From positions 115,722,866 through 115,786,865 of the forward strand of contig JAYESD010000010.1 of NCBI GenBank assembly GCA_036927565.1: a stretch of DNA of 64,000 bases. The letters are read 5' to 3'. Both the position numbers and the translations under genes were made by a program. The notes beneath the pieces are model-generated. The model was not told the origin of the DNA. It saw nothing but the letters and a program-made list of their open reading frames with translations, and did no database searches. Positions 20,558 to 31,602 of the stretch are shown in pieces (the stretch's first letter is position 1; every line of letters starts with the position of its first letter). The stretch comes from Tuctoria greenei (lineage: Eukaryota; Streptophyta; Magnoliopsida; Poales; Poaceae).

Positions 20558-22048
20558 ATGATTAAAGATCAATATGAACATGATGCTGATTTCAAAGATG
20601 TATTGCTGAAATGTAAAGACAGAAAAACATTGAATAAATTTGTCCTCAATGATGGCTATGTGTTTAGAGCTAACAAGTTATGCATTCCAGCTAGCTCTGT
20701 TCGTTTGTTGTTGTTACAGGAAGCGCATGGAGGCGGGCTGATGGTGCACTTTGGAGTGAAAAAGACGGAGGACATACTTGCTGGTCATTTCTTTTGGCCA
20801 AGGATGAGGCGAGACGTGGAGCGCTTTGTTGCTTGCTGCACGACATGTCAAAAAGCTAAGTCACGACTTAATCCACATGGTTTGTACATGCCTCTTCCTG
20901 TTCCTAGCATGCCTTGGGAGGATATTTCTATGGACTTTGTTTTAGGACTGCCCAGAACAAAGAAGGGGAGGGATAGCATCTTTGTTGTTGTGGATAGATT
21001 TTCTAAAATGGCACACTTCATACCTTGTCGTAAAAGTGATGATGCTACACATGTTGCTGATTTGTTTTTCCGAGATATTGTTAGATTGCATGGTGTGCCA
21101 AACACAATAGTTTCAGATTGTGATGCTAAGTTTCTTAGCCATTTTTGGAGAACATTATGGGCAAAATTGGGGACTAAGCTTTTATTTTCAACTACTTGTC
21201 ATCCCTAAACTGATGGTCAAACTGAGGTTGTGAATAGAAGTTTATCTACCATGCTTAGGGCTGTTTTGAAAAAGAATATAAAAATGTGGGAAGAGTGTTT
21301 GCCTCATGTTGAGTTTGCTTATAATCGTTCCCTACATTCTAGTACTAAGAAATGCCCTTTTGAAATTGTTTATGGACTTGTATCCCGTGCTCCTATTGAT
21401 TTATTACCTCTCACTTCAATGGAACGAGTGAATTTTGATGCTAAACATCGTGCTGAATTGATCTTAAAATTGCATGAAACCACTAAGAAGAATATAGAGT
21501 GCATGAATGCCAAATATAAACTTGCTGGTAGTAGGGGAAAGAAAACTATCACTTTTGAACCTGGTGATTTAGTTTGGTTACATTGGCGAAAGGATAGGTT
21601 TCCTGATTTGAGAAAGTCTAAATTGTTACCTCGAGCTGATGGTCTGTTCAAAGTGTTAGAAATGATTAATGATAATGTATATAAACTCGAGTTGCCTGCG
21701 AATTTTGGGGTTAGTCCCACATTTAACATTGCAGATTTGAAACCATATTTGGGAGAAGAAGATGAGCTTGAGTCATGGACGACTCAAATGCAAGAAGGGG
21801 AGGATGATGAGGACATCAACACCCTCGATACATCCACACCAACTCAGCTACCGGTTTCTGGTCCGATCACTCGCGCTTGTGCACGTCAACTAAACTATGA
21901 GGTGAACTCGTTCTTGGCCTTATGTCCATCTTATCTAGACCGTGGAACTACGTGCTTTCTTGTTTTGCTTAGGAACAATGGAGAGGAGCCAATGGGAAGG
22001 GAATTCGCGCGGACGGGATTTGGACAGCAGAACAGCACCAACTTGTGA
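20558..22048 (+). pseudogene. CRM-like integrase with tail running into the 3' LTR, copy A
   Basis: The H-H-C-C zinc finger is visible (HGGGLMVHFG ... CCTTCQKAKS). The core follows with ISMDFVLGLP, SDCDAKFLSHFW and GQTEVVNR, then a GPY/F-type module (RADGLFKVLE here, DGPFKVLE in copy B) and IADLKPYLGEEDELE. A TAA at 21206-21208 replaces the CAA still present in copy B just before TDGQTE. The frame crosses the polypurine tract and ends inside the 3' LTR at 22048 with PVSGPITRACARQLNYEV; the equivalent in B has RARARQ. No canonical chromodomain is seen. The tail is in the place of the CR motif of CRM elements. Confidence 0.85.
21792..21804 (+). other. Polypurine tract of CRM-like element, copy A
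   Basis: AAGAAGGGGAGGA directly before the LTR start TGATGAGG. It lies inside the integrase reading frame. Confidence 0.8.
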
Positions 22049-22660
22049 TGGCCGCCATGATTTCAGGACTCCGATCTGGGCGTTCAAGTACTTCCTGGAA
22101 ATATTTTCAAGTCTACTTTCAAACGATCTGGCCTCATGTCCATATCTATTCGGAGTCGGCCGCAATAGTTATTTTAATACCAAGAACTTTTTCTGTCCAT
22201 GGTGCTGCATCACCAAAATTGGGCCCATGTCCCATGTATCGTTTGGAGTCCATTAGGGACTCGTGATTAGGGTTTCTCACGACCCTAGGGAGGTAATAAA
22301 TAGTAGCAGCCGCCCTCATTAGCTGGTGGGTTTTGTTTATTCGTAAGTTAGCTTCTGCTGCTTCCACACGCGCGTGTCGACTAGATCGCCCATCTACTTG
22401 TATCCAGAACCCCACTTTAGATTGATTCAACAGATAAGTGCTTGTTCTTCTTGTTCTTGCGTGTTCTTCGATTGCTTGCAGGAACAAAGGCCCTCGTGGT
22501 CAGGTTGATTGTGCGCCAGCAAGATCAATACAACTTCGGAGTTGGTGTACCGATTGCTAAGGCGCATCATCTTGGGGACGGTGTAGTCGGATCGCCTCTT
22601 CTCCTCCACAAATCGAACCCTCCTATTCTCATCGAAAGATCGAGAACCAAGATCCTACCA
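21805..22660 (+). repeat. 3' LTR of CRM-like element, copy A
   Basis: TGATGAGGACATCAACACC...GATCCTACCA, 856 bp, followed by the target duplication CTTGG. Its first 244 bp also code for the integrase tail. Confidence 0.9.
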
Positions 22661-23140
22661 CTTGGGCTCAGTACCCTTCCAAAACATAATGGAATGGGTA
22701 GCACGGGCCACTATGTGTTCGGCCCCTCACGCATTTGGCCGGTCTCTCGACGCTCTCTGAGAGACGATGGCGGTTGAGCTTGGCGTCGAGAGCCGCAACA
22801 ACCTGGTGGCGGCAACGACCAAGAACTGGGTTTCTAAGTTCCGCCGTCGGAGGCGCTCTAGGCGCCCTAGGAGGGCTAGGAGCTCGAGGACCCTGAGGAG
22901 GAGGAGTAGTAGAAATTAGCTATTTTTCTTTTCTTGTTTTTAGTTGTTTTTTTCATGTTTTTAGTTGGTATTTTTCTTTTCTTGTGTTTGTAATATAATG
23001 TTTTTAAGTTAATGAACTTAATGTTGCTGTTCATCGGTGTGCTATCTGTGCAAAAATAGTTCCAATCGCCGATCGATCATCAAAAGGACGTCTTTCGAAT
23101 AGACGATCATCTAGTGGGCCATAACCTCATCATTGGAGTG

Positions 23141-23368
23141 CACTACTAAAAATGAAATAATGTGCTGCCCTCACAATAAAATCTTTATATATATGTATTG
23201 TAAAAAATTAACTAATGGACTGTTTATCGCATTAATGGATGTGTTACACGTTGTTGATGTAGAAAATCATTAAGATATGTATGACATAAGTTGATCAAAA
23301 AGTGTCCTAATTTTTCACGGGTGGTCCTTAACCAAAATACGCCTATGATAATAGTATCTTCAGTAGTG
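23141..23368. mobile_element. Possible miniature CACTA-like insertion inside the CACTA element, copy A
   Basis: CACTACTAAAAATGAA at the left and, in reverse complement, CACTACTGAAGATACT at the right delimit 228 bp. The same is seen at 40154-40381 and 56674-56903. Flanking trinucleotides do not match, so this is weak. Confidence 0.3.
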
Positions 23369-23512
23369 ACTACTCAGCTTCCTAGATGGTGATTAAGAAG
23401 CGGTTGCCTCAGAGAGTTATTTTTATAAATTATTTAAAATATTTTCTTAGACGGTCATTAAGAATCCGCTGCCCGCAGAAAATAAGTTCTCTATCATTTT
23501 AATTTTGCCGCC

Positions 23513-23830
23513 AATCCCTCCCACGCCATCGCCAAGCCCTCAACCTCGCTATCCTTACCCTCAGCGTCCTCGCTGTCCGCACCCTAGCCTTCCTCACCCT
23601 CGCCTTCCTCACCCTTGCCATCCTCTCCCTCGCGACGTCCTCTCTCTCGCTGTCCTCACCTTCGCCGTCCTCTCCCTCGCCGTCCTCTCCCTCGCCATCC
23701 TCTCCCCTTGGCGTCCTCACCCTCGTCATTCTCTCCCCTTACCGTCCTCACCCTCGCTGTTGTCGCTGAGCACCGTCCTCGCCCTCGCTGTCGCCATCGA
23801 CGCCGAGTGTCATCCTCGAGCTCGCCGTCG
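23513..23830. repeat. GC-rich 15-bp minisatellite in the CACTA element, copy A
   Basis: Degenerate tandem copies of CCTCGCCGTCCTCTC. The 15-bp period keeps frames open on both strands (Pro/Ser-rich forwards, Arg/Gly/Glu-rich backwards), which explains the ORFs here without a gene. Confidence 0.8.
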
Positions 23831-23846
23831 AGCGTTGCCTTCAAAG

Positions 23847-24176
23847 TGTAGATTTTTTTGGTCTTTGTATTGTTATTTTGTGAAGATTTTATGTATGTGA
23901 TATCTCAGAATGCATCAATGTTACTTTGTATTGTTACTTTTTAAAGATTTTTTGTTCTTTGTATTGATAGTTTGTGTAGATTTTCTATATGTAATATCTC
24001 AGAATGCATCAAAGTTACTTTGTATGGTTACTTTCTATAGATTTTCTGCTCTTTGTATTGTTACTTTGTGTAGATTTATATATGTGATATCTCAGAATGC
24101 ATCAAAGTTACTTCGTATTGGTACTTTCTATAGATTTTTTATCTCTCAAAATATTCATATGTGATATATTAGAATG
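23847..24176. repeat. AT-rich tandem repeat of about 92 bp in the CACTA element, copy A
   Basis: Three full copies and one partial copy of a unit containing TTTGTATTGTTACTTTGTG and GATATCTCAGAATGCATCAA. Confidence 0.8.
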
Positions 24177-24189
24177 AATCAAAGATTTT

Positions 24190-24513
24190 TTGTCTTGTTA
24201 CTACATTATCCATTTGGGTTCCATGACCTTGATCGTAGAGAAGACTATGGAGAATTTATCAGTTGTCCTTGATGGTTATGATAGTGTAAAAGTAGTGTTT
24301 TCCCTGTTTGTCTTCATGGACAATTGTTGCTCTCGGTCCTGCAAAAACCTAACAACTCGATCTATATTAAAGTTTGATGGTAGAGTACTGCATGCCCCTA
24401 AGGTTGGTTACAATTTCTTATTTTTAGATATTTTTCCAGTTATACATTGTGGTGACAAAACATCATACTACAAATTTGATTACATCTTTTTGAAGCTTAA
24501 AGGTGGAAACTGA
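24190..24513 (+). CDS. Unknown 107-residue ORF in the CACTA element, copy A
   Basis: I do not recognise this frame. It reads MTLIVEKTMENLSVVLDGYD from its second Met and later FDGRVLHAPKVGYNFLFLD and KFDYIFLKLKGGN. Homologous frames of equal length lie at 41204-41527 and 57727-58050 with only a few amino-acid changes. Past the stop the frame continues open for about 30 codons (EDSDATKWEVELQQS), so the ORF may be the broken end of something longer, perhaps a captured gene fragment. Because the three copies are duplicates, conservation alone does not show selection. Confidence 0.3.
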   Translation: MSCYYIIHLGSMTLIVEKTMENLSVVLDGYDSVKVVFSLFVFMDNCCSRSCKNLTTRSILKFDGRVLHAPKVGYNFLFLDIFPVIHCGDKTSYYKFDYIFLKLKGGN

Positions 24514-24679
24514 GAGGACAGTGATGCTACAAAGTGGGAGGTGGAACTTCAACAATCATGTCTTTCAAATTGCAGTTTGGAAAGCTTGGTGAAATGATTA
24601 CAGCTCGATCTAGATTAAAGAAGACACTATTGTTTCCTATTCATAGGAACACAGCCGTTTGCTATTCATTGCAATGTTA

Positions 24680-24875
24680 GAGAGAGAGAGCTATGAAATG
24701 CAATGTATGAACTATGAATATTAGATGCAAGCTGAGAAAAACTATGAATTGCTATGTATAACTGAACTATATTTTGCAATGTAGACACTATGAATTGCAA
24801 TGTATGAAGTTATGATTTGCAATGTATGAAGAACTATGAATTGCAATGTATAAACTATGAATTGCATTGAATATA
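24680..24875. repeat. Short tandem motif TATGAATTGCAATG in the CACTA element, copy A
   Basis: About eight degenerate copies of ACTATGAATTGCAATGTATG lie here. The same array is at 41694-41885 and 58215-58405. Confidence 0.65.
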
Positions 24876-25213
24876 TTTGTGATTGCTGTTATTTAAATTT
24901 GATCAAGAAATAAAAAATAATATAGTTTAATTAGTTTTGTCCTAATGCTTTATCACATGTGCAGCTGTACGTTAGGACCCGGCTAAGATAATGCTTCATC
25001 AAAGCGGCACGTTGTATGTAAACAACCGCATGTGAAAAATCATTAACACAGATGGTTTCTAGAGCCACCTCTTATTTTTGCATGATCTTTGTTTCAAAGG
25101 GTTTTGAAATTTTCTTTGATATTATGTTCAGAACCGTCTGAAATAATATTATTTTAGTAGTGTAGAACCAATTGCACAGGGTGATCACATTCCATCTCCG
25201 TGTTTTAGGTATA

Positions 25214-25741
25214 TCAAGCCAGGGACGCGAGGTGCTGCAACGCCTTGGGCACCGGTGGCAGGTGGACATCGACAATGCCCTCCAGCGCTTGCACGATCTG
25301 TGCCATGGTCGGCCGGTGCGCCTCCTGATCCTGGATGCATCAACATGCGACCCTGCAGGAGCGCTTAAGCTACTCCTCGCTCACATCGCCGTGCAACCTC
25401 GCGTCCGCAACGGCTGCCGTGTTCCCTTCTGCCACTCACGCCGCGGCCCAGACTAGGAAAAATGTGGAGGGACGCTGCCCCGCCCCTACATCCGTATCAG
25501 CGCTGTGGGGGTCTGTGCTGTAACCGTCAGCATTGCGCCGACCCGAGATAACCTCGAAGAGCAGCATGCCGAAGCTGTACACATTGGCATTGGGGCTGAT
25601 CGGCAACCCGGAGATCCACTCTGGCGCGAGGTAACCGATGGTGCCCCGCATCATCGTTAGGACCCAGCTGAAGTCCCTCCCTACCAGCTTGGCCATCCCA
25701 AAGTCTGCAATCTTTGGGGTCAGATCCTTGTCTAGCAGTAT
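25214..25741 (-). pseudogene. G-type lectin receptor kinase, 3' fragment, copy A
   Basis: Only the end of the kinase domain is present. On the minus strand it reads LLDKDLTPKIADFGMAKLVG, MRGTIGYLAPEWISGLPI, YSFGMLLFEVISGRRNADG, later EAHRPTMAQIVQALEG and a C-terminal stop at 25216-25214. Several in-frame stops follow VWAAA; one is TGA where copy C has an Arg codon (CGA). The gene is cut at 25741 by the tandem-duplication junction, so the N-terminal lobe and ectodomain are absent. It must be non-functional. Confidence 0.85.
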
Positions 25742-25755
25742 CTTTGGGGTCAGAT
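25740..25755. other. Junction of the 17-kb tandem duplication with a 16-bp local repeat
   Basis: ATCTTTGGGGTCAGAT occurs at 25710-25725 in the kinase and again at 25740-25755, where kinase sequence passes into the start of copy B. The 11 bases 25742-25752 belong to neither parental flank at that point. This is typical of template switching or microhomology-mediated repair. Confidence 0.8.
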
Positions 25756-26359
25756 TCCGCCGCTCCTCGTCCTCCCAGCCAAGCAGCCACCTCATGGGCG
25801 CTACATCCACCACGTGGGAAGGAGGCAAGTTCAAGGCCATTGGAGCAGGAGTCAAGAACCTTGCAGGTGGGGGAAGCTCGGGTGATCAAAGAGGAAGATG
25901 AAGGCTCAAACGCTGCGGTGTAAGTAAGGAAGGAGCCACCTTTGCCCTCAAAGGTTTCCTTTTAATCCCCCGGCGATGTCTAAGCACATCGTGCCGGTCG
26001 CATGGGCCCGAAATCCGCTGCTCTACCCATAGCGTCCATGACAGCGGGGTCCAAGTCCCTTGTAGAAAGACTAGCCCGAGAGGGCACACACCTGAGAAGT
26101 CAACCGGTGGTTCCCATAAAGGTGGAGCAAGAGAAGCGGAAGTGCAGCAGCCACATTGGCAACTGTCGCGATAAACATGTTGTGCCAACCAAAGATCCCG
26201 TCGTCACGACCCCTCAACCAGAGGGGGGCATGTGGCCACAATGGCAGAGGCGCACACAGCTTCGGCTGACCAAGATGAAATAAAAAGACAATGCGGGAAA
26301 GCAAGGATAGGGCTCCACCCTCGGTCTCATCACCCCCCCAGGGTGGACCCAGGGGCCAC

Positions 26360-27451
26360 TGTCGGTACCCGGCATATTGGGTACCCTCGCGCAAAGGCTT
26401 GAAGTACCTAAGTACCCTGCCTCCCTACTGAGGCAGGGTCTGATGGCGCCACATGTCCAGAAGGCAGGAACCCCAGCCTACCTCAGGTATGGGTTCCGGC
26501 GCTGCCACATGGACCTCAAGACGGGGTCCAACTCCCCCGAAGAGACAGGCTCCCGAGCGGCCACGTGTCCAACGGGACGAGACCCCGCTCCCCCATAGGA
26601 GTGGGCTCTGATGCTGCCACAAGGTCTGAAGCACCAGGTCGACCACCTCCCGTGGAGGTGGGCTCTAGCTCTACCACGTGTCATGCAGTCCAGGACCCCC
26701 AACTCTCCTAAGGGGCGGGTTCAAGGGCTGTCACGTGAACCGTAGTACGAGAGCCGACCTCCCCCACAGAGGATAGCTCTCACGCTGCCACGTGCCCTGC
26801 AACTTGCCCTAGATGGTGGGTTGCGGGAGTTAAGGGGCGGTGTGCCTTGTCTAAATTGGACATTAAAGACATGCACCTTTTGCAGGAGCATGACGCAGCG
26901 CACGCCTACTTTCAGGTACCGCTATGCCCAATCGCATCGCAATGAAGGCGTCGCAGGCCTACCCCACTCCTCCAAGTGGCTAGCTTACGGCGATAGGACA
27001 ATTGGACTGGACATTCCCTGCATTCATCAACGACTACGCATGGGCCATTAACGTCTAAGGCAGCAAGACAGCGGGTGTTCAAGCCACGATCAGAGGAAGC
27101 ATATGTGAGAATCCTTAGATCTTTAGGATAAGATTGCCTTGGGACCACCTAACGGGCCCCGAACCCCACTTGTAAGTTGTTCGGCCTTGAATTATAAAAG
27201 GATCGGGCAGCCATCGACTTAGACAACGACACTAAAAACACACATTCACACCCAGGAGAGCACACTCTCTAGTAATACAACTCACACCTTGGAGTAGGGT
27301 ATTACGCTCCAGTGGCCTGAACCACGTAAAACCACCGTCTCACCATCTCTCATATGCCCAACCTCGCCTGAGGACCAAGCCATGCCGATCATGAACCTTT
27401 GTGGGCTGCTCGCATAGCAGGCCCAGAGGAAGTCACTAGAACACTTCGACA
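26360..27451 (+). repeat. 3' LTR of Tat-like element, copy B
   Basis: 1092 bp, TGTCGGTACCC...CTTCGACA, with the G-box repeat at about 26437-26817 and TATAAAAG at 27193-27200. It differs from copy A by scattered substitutions. Confidence 0.75.
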
Positions 27452-30400
27452 ACCTGCAAAATAGTCTGTGCTAGGGGACACCAATGAATTGTTAGTATAA
27501 AAAGGTCAAAGTGGTATGAAGGATGAGTGGAGATTTTCGCAAACAGAAAATAGGACTCATGAAAGGTTACATGACAAGAGATAATGTGCGGTTTGTGGGT
27601 AAATCTAGGCATCGTATCCTTTGTGATCGGATGGATAGCTAAGGAAGATATAAACTGTAGAGCGAGGAGCAAGCTTGTGTTCAACTGTGGTGGAGAGGTT
27701 TCAGGTAGCACATTTAACAAAACGCGTAGGAGGAAAATATTGGGGTGGTGCCAAAGAGGGCAAAATATGGTGTGGCAAAGGAGAATGTTTTGGATGGTCA
27801 CAAGTTTATGAGGTGTGGAGCGGTGTGGAGCGCTTCTACCCAATAACTGACTAGAACACTAGCTTGGAACATAATCCAGTGTATGGTGTCGTTGGTGGTG
27901 TGAGTAATACGCTCATCCAGTCTGTTTTGAGGAGCATGTGAGGACAAGAAAGATGCAAAAGAACAGCGAGACAGAGAAAGAATGCGCGCGATGTGGAATT
28001 ATCGAATTTAAAACTGTATGGTGCATCCAAATTGAGTAGAGACATTGGCAAAAAAACTGTAACAAGGTCAGAAAACTGTCGGATTTGAGCTATAAAGAAA
28101 AAGTTCACAAATAATGCAACTAGTCATCAAGAACAATAAGATAATACTTGTGACCAGAAACACTTTGTAGTGGAGAGGTCCGTATATCATAACGTATTAA
28201 ATCTAAATTGTTCGAAGCACAATAATTTGATAAGGAAAATGGAAGACGTGTAAAAAACCGAGATGACAGGCATGATAAAAAAGTGTCAAGTTCCTGTGTA
28301 TTACATTGTGGGAATAACCTAGACAAAGCCTCAAAACCAAAATAACCAAGACGACGATGCCAAAGCATAGACGGCGTGGTGGCTACGGCTAAGGCATGTG
28401 GTGGAGAAAGCATCGGCGAGGAGATGGAATAGAGTTGCATGGAACTATGACACTTGGCGATCACATTCTTGGTGTTCAAATCCTTGACAGAAAGACTAAA
28501 AGAATCAAATTCAATGGAAAATTTATTGCCAGTGGTGAATGAACGAACATAAACCAAGGTTTTGATGATCTAAGGAGACACAAGAACTCGGTCCAAATAT
28601 AAAGGTTGGGCAGAAGTAGAAAAATAAGTGTGACGGAGGTAACTAATAGCTATTCCCATTACCAACAACGATAGACGAAGGGGTCGAAAAGGAGCGTGGG
28701 AGGAGAAGAGGTTACTGGAGGAGGAGCACATGTGGCTATTAGCACCGAAGTCCATGTACCATTCAGCGGGTGATGACAGCGTCAGTGACATAGTGTGGAA
28801 TGAGTTAGCTAGCTCCTTTTGATCCCATGTCGTAGAGGACGCACAGTAGGCAGAAGCTCCCTCGAATATAGAGCTGGCGATCGACCTGCCAAAAGCCATG
28901 ATCTGACCGCTGAGAAGGAGGCAATCTGACTACCGCTAGGTGCGGTCAAGCCATAGTAGAACGGCGCAGTCTGGTCGACAGGGGTCCAGAGACCTGGTGC
29001 CTGATAAACAAACGTGTCGTAGAGTCCTTTGTGTGCTAGAAGAGCCTACTATGGAGGAGCAGGTGCACGTGGACGTGCTGGGAAGCCTGGAGGGAGGACT
29101 GGGATGGGGCGCAACATCACCCCAAAGTTGCAGGGTCCCGTTCAATGGTTTAATCAGAGTGGGAAACCCGCCGTCGTTTCTTGTGTCATTGTGTCTGTTC
29201 CTATTATGCTGGTTCCATCCTCTGTTGTAGGACGGAGCACCAGAAGCAGGGGTGCCAAAAGCAGGACCATCAGAAGCAAAAGCACATGGAGGAGTGCTGC
29301 AAGATGATGCGGGGTAGGGTGCATCCAGTGGAGGTGGCCGTCAAGGCATTGGCATTTCTGAGCTTGGACTTCATCTCGATCTCCTCAAGTTGGAGGCCGT
29401 TGCGGACCTCGACGAATGTGGAAAAGGGGCACTACCACTTGAGAAGAGACGCCATGTGAGAGAACCACTTGTTCACGCCACGAAGCATCGTGTGAATGAG
29501 GGTGCAGTTGGGACGACCTCACCCAAGTCACCGACGGCATCAACCATCGACTTGAGACGACTGCAATTGTCGGTGAGGGAGCAATCACAATGGACGAATG
29601 TGTAGAACTCAACAACGAGAATCATTGTATGTGTCTCTCGGTTGTCAATGAACTACTCCTGAAGTCCGAGCCAAGTGGAATGAGTTGTGGGTAATGTCTG
29701 TCGAGGCGATCTCAATGAGATCGAGGGAGACGGTGTCTTGAAGCCAAGAGATGATACTGCAGTCCATACGACGCCAATAAGAGTCGGTGGTAGCGGGATC
29801 AACATCAGTGAGGATATAATCATAGAGCTCGTTCTTTCAGAGGACATTGACGAAGAGACTCTTCCACCGATTATAATGCAGAGAAAGATTGTTGAGAACA
29901 ATGGAGATCATTGACTTGATATGAGGACGTCTATTGCTTGAGCATATGTAGACCGATATTGCTTGAGCATGTAGGGAGGTAACATCGTCAACCGCCGAAG
30001 AAGGTGAGTCGTGGTTGATCAAGTCATGACGAATCTCGTCGTCAGTGAGAAGTAGCTTGTGACGCATCTGGTCAACTGCTACACGTGCATGTGCTGCCTC
30101 GATGATCAATCGATCAGCTTCCACGATCAATCGAGTTAGTTTGGCTATCAAAGCAAAATCGTGCATAGTTGCTTGTGCGTTTGGAGAGTCATCACCTGCA
30201 AAAGCCATCAGATTGCACGTGGCAAAATCCCCAAGTTTGTTTGATGGTGACCATGGGAAACTTCCTCTCGGATGGACCAGAGAATGAGGTTCTCCCATGT
30301 AGTAGAAGGATCGATCAGCAATGGAGAAGACCGGAGGATTTGGTCGAGACCGGGATACGCACGTGGGCGAGCAAGTCTTCAAAAGCCGAATGCTGAGCGA

Positions 30401-30749
30401 GCGAATCTTTAAAAGCCAGGCACGGGAGATGAGGAAGCAGCCGCACGTGGGCGAGCGGCGCGGTAATAGCAATGCCGAGGGGCGAGCGAGTGCGGGAAAG
30501 CAACGCCAGACGCGTGCGAGTGCGCGGAGATCGACGGCGCGCTCGGGAAACCCAACAGCGGCACTAGGGTTACAGATGCAAGAGATGGTATGCCTCTTCT
30601 GATACCATGATACCAAGATAGAAATAAATAATTTAGGATAAAATAAAATGATTGAATTAATTAAAACCTCTAGAAGATGGTATTTATTTATAAGAGAGTG
30701 AGGAGACCTCTTTTAGTTACAAAATTAATAGGTTATTATTTGTCTAACA
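27452..30749 (-). mobile_element. Ty1/copia fragment with 142-bp LTR, copy B
   Basis: Same truncated element as in copy A. LTR at 30608-30749, gag from the ATG at 30208, protease in 28899-28570 (EWYMDFGANSHM), integrase N-terminal part in 28557-28120, and integrase-like remnant down to about 27510. One 33-bp unit at about 27985 is missing relative to A and C. No reverse transcriptase. Confidence 0.75.
30608..30749 (-). repeat. 142-bp LTR of copia fragment, copy B
   Basis: TGTTAGACAAAT...TTGGTATCA on the minus strand, followed by the primer site TGGTATCAGAAG. Confidence 0.7.
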
Positions 30750-31602
30750 GTGTTTATATGACTAGTTTGCAAATGAGTAAGAAACGTACTAAGGAACTAT
30801 TACTCTTTGCTGATGTATAGATAAGTCATTTTTCAGAACCTACAAGGTATCAAATGATTAAGAAGCTTAGGCATTGATGATTCCGATGGAGGCAAACATC
30901 ATGGAGACCATCAAATGTTTGAAAGAGAAGTGGTTTGTTACGTTTGAGTCTAACCATCTATAAAATAGCTAAGAGTATGTTCCTGACGGTGTCTGTACGG
31001 TGGTATGTACACTGAATGCAATTCTTATAGCTAGGTTTACAGTGACAAATGCTATAGTTATATTGTAGCAGATGTGTGGTTGTGGTACTAGAACTCATTG
31101 CTAAAAGGTTGATATTACTTGGAGGGATCGTAGTTTTTTTTTTTTTTGCAAAACATGTCTTTACTATAGCTAACATTGTGTGGGAGAATGTAATAGAGAT
31201 TGGCTACATGCACCTTGTCATTGTAGAGGCTGAGGTATATTAATATCTTTCATAAAAACCGCAACAACCTTCTTCTTTTGAAATACTTGAGTGCTCAGAC
31301 AATTTTGTAAAAATTAAGAAAAGTGCAAAATTACCATTTTAATTCATAACTAGTCACTGTCACCCTCTTCATTTTTATAAAAAATAATGGTTAAAAATAG
31401 AGATGGAGATATTGTAAGTTAAAGATGAAATATTTTTTCTATACACCTAGAGGGTCGAGCAATAAAACACTTTTTTTACAGGGTCAAGTGAGGGAGTCAT
31501 CATTTTGTTATTTTAAAAAAATGTCGTCAAACAGCTAGTGGTTCAACGTGTTCGTGTAAAAAGTGCTAATTGGGAATTCGCCTCTTCTAAAACAATGACT
31601 AC
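30750..31602. other. AT-rich spacer, copy B
   Basis: No supportable gene. It matches 13741-14592, with a T-run three bases longer near 31135. Confidence 0.6.

Larger units (their letters stand above)
15128..22660 (+). mobile_element. Complete CRM-like Ty3/gypsy (chromovirus) retrotransposon, copy A
   Basis: Both LTRs (868 and 856 bp, TGATGAGG...CA), a primer site, gag, protease, reverse transcriptase, RNase H, integrase and polypurine tract are present. The target duplication CTTGG is at 15123-15127 and 22661-22665, and the empty site is seen in copy C at 56214-56218. The pol frame crosses the polypurine tract and runs 244 bp into the 3' LTR, ending with a basic GPITRA...RQLNYEV tail. That arrangement is described for CRM (centromeric) chromoviruses. 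Coding is broken by frameshifts and stops, so the copy is dead. Assignment to CRM is from memory of motifs. Confidence 0.85.
14593..25162. mobile_element. CACTA (En/Spm-type) DNA transposon, non-autonomous, copy A, split by a CRM-like element
   Basis: The left end is CACTACTACAAAAAACA. The right end in reverse complement is CACTACTAAAATAATATT. Sub-terminal motifs such as ACAGGCGG and GCCGCCT recur near the left end. The flanking 3-bp duplication is TAG in copy C on both sides; here the left copy is TAC and the right TAG, so one base has changed. Without the nested 7533-bp element and its 5-bp duplication the transposon is about 3.03 kb. It has no transposase I can recognise, so it is non-autonomous. 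It sits about 50 bp downstream of the kinase stop codon. Confidence 0.8.
8708..25741. repeat. Copy A of a 17-kb tandem segmental duplication
   Basis: The whole interval recurs at 25753-42753 in direct orientation with offsets of 17009-17045 bp. It contains the first codons of the Tat antisense ORF, the Tat LTR, the small-LTR copia fragment, the CACTA element with its nested CRM-like element, and the 3' part of a receptor kinase. Copies A and B differ by scattered substitutions and short indels. Examples are one 33-bp repeat unit fewer in B at about 27985 and different premature stops in the CRM-like pol. The duplication is therefore recent but not identical. Confidence 0.92.

Noticed and set aside
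23499..23900. Pro/Ser-rich and Arg/Gly-rich ORFs in the CACTA element
   Set aside because: They come from the 15-bp minisatellite, which keeps frames open on both strands.
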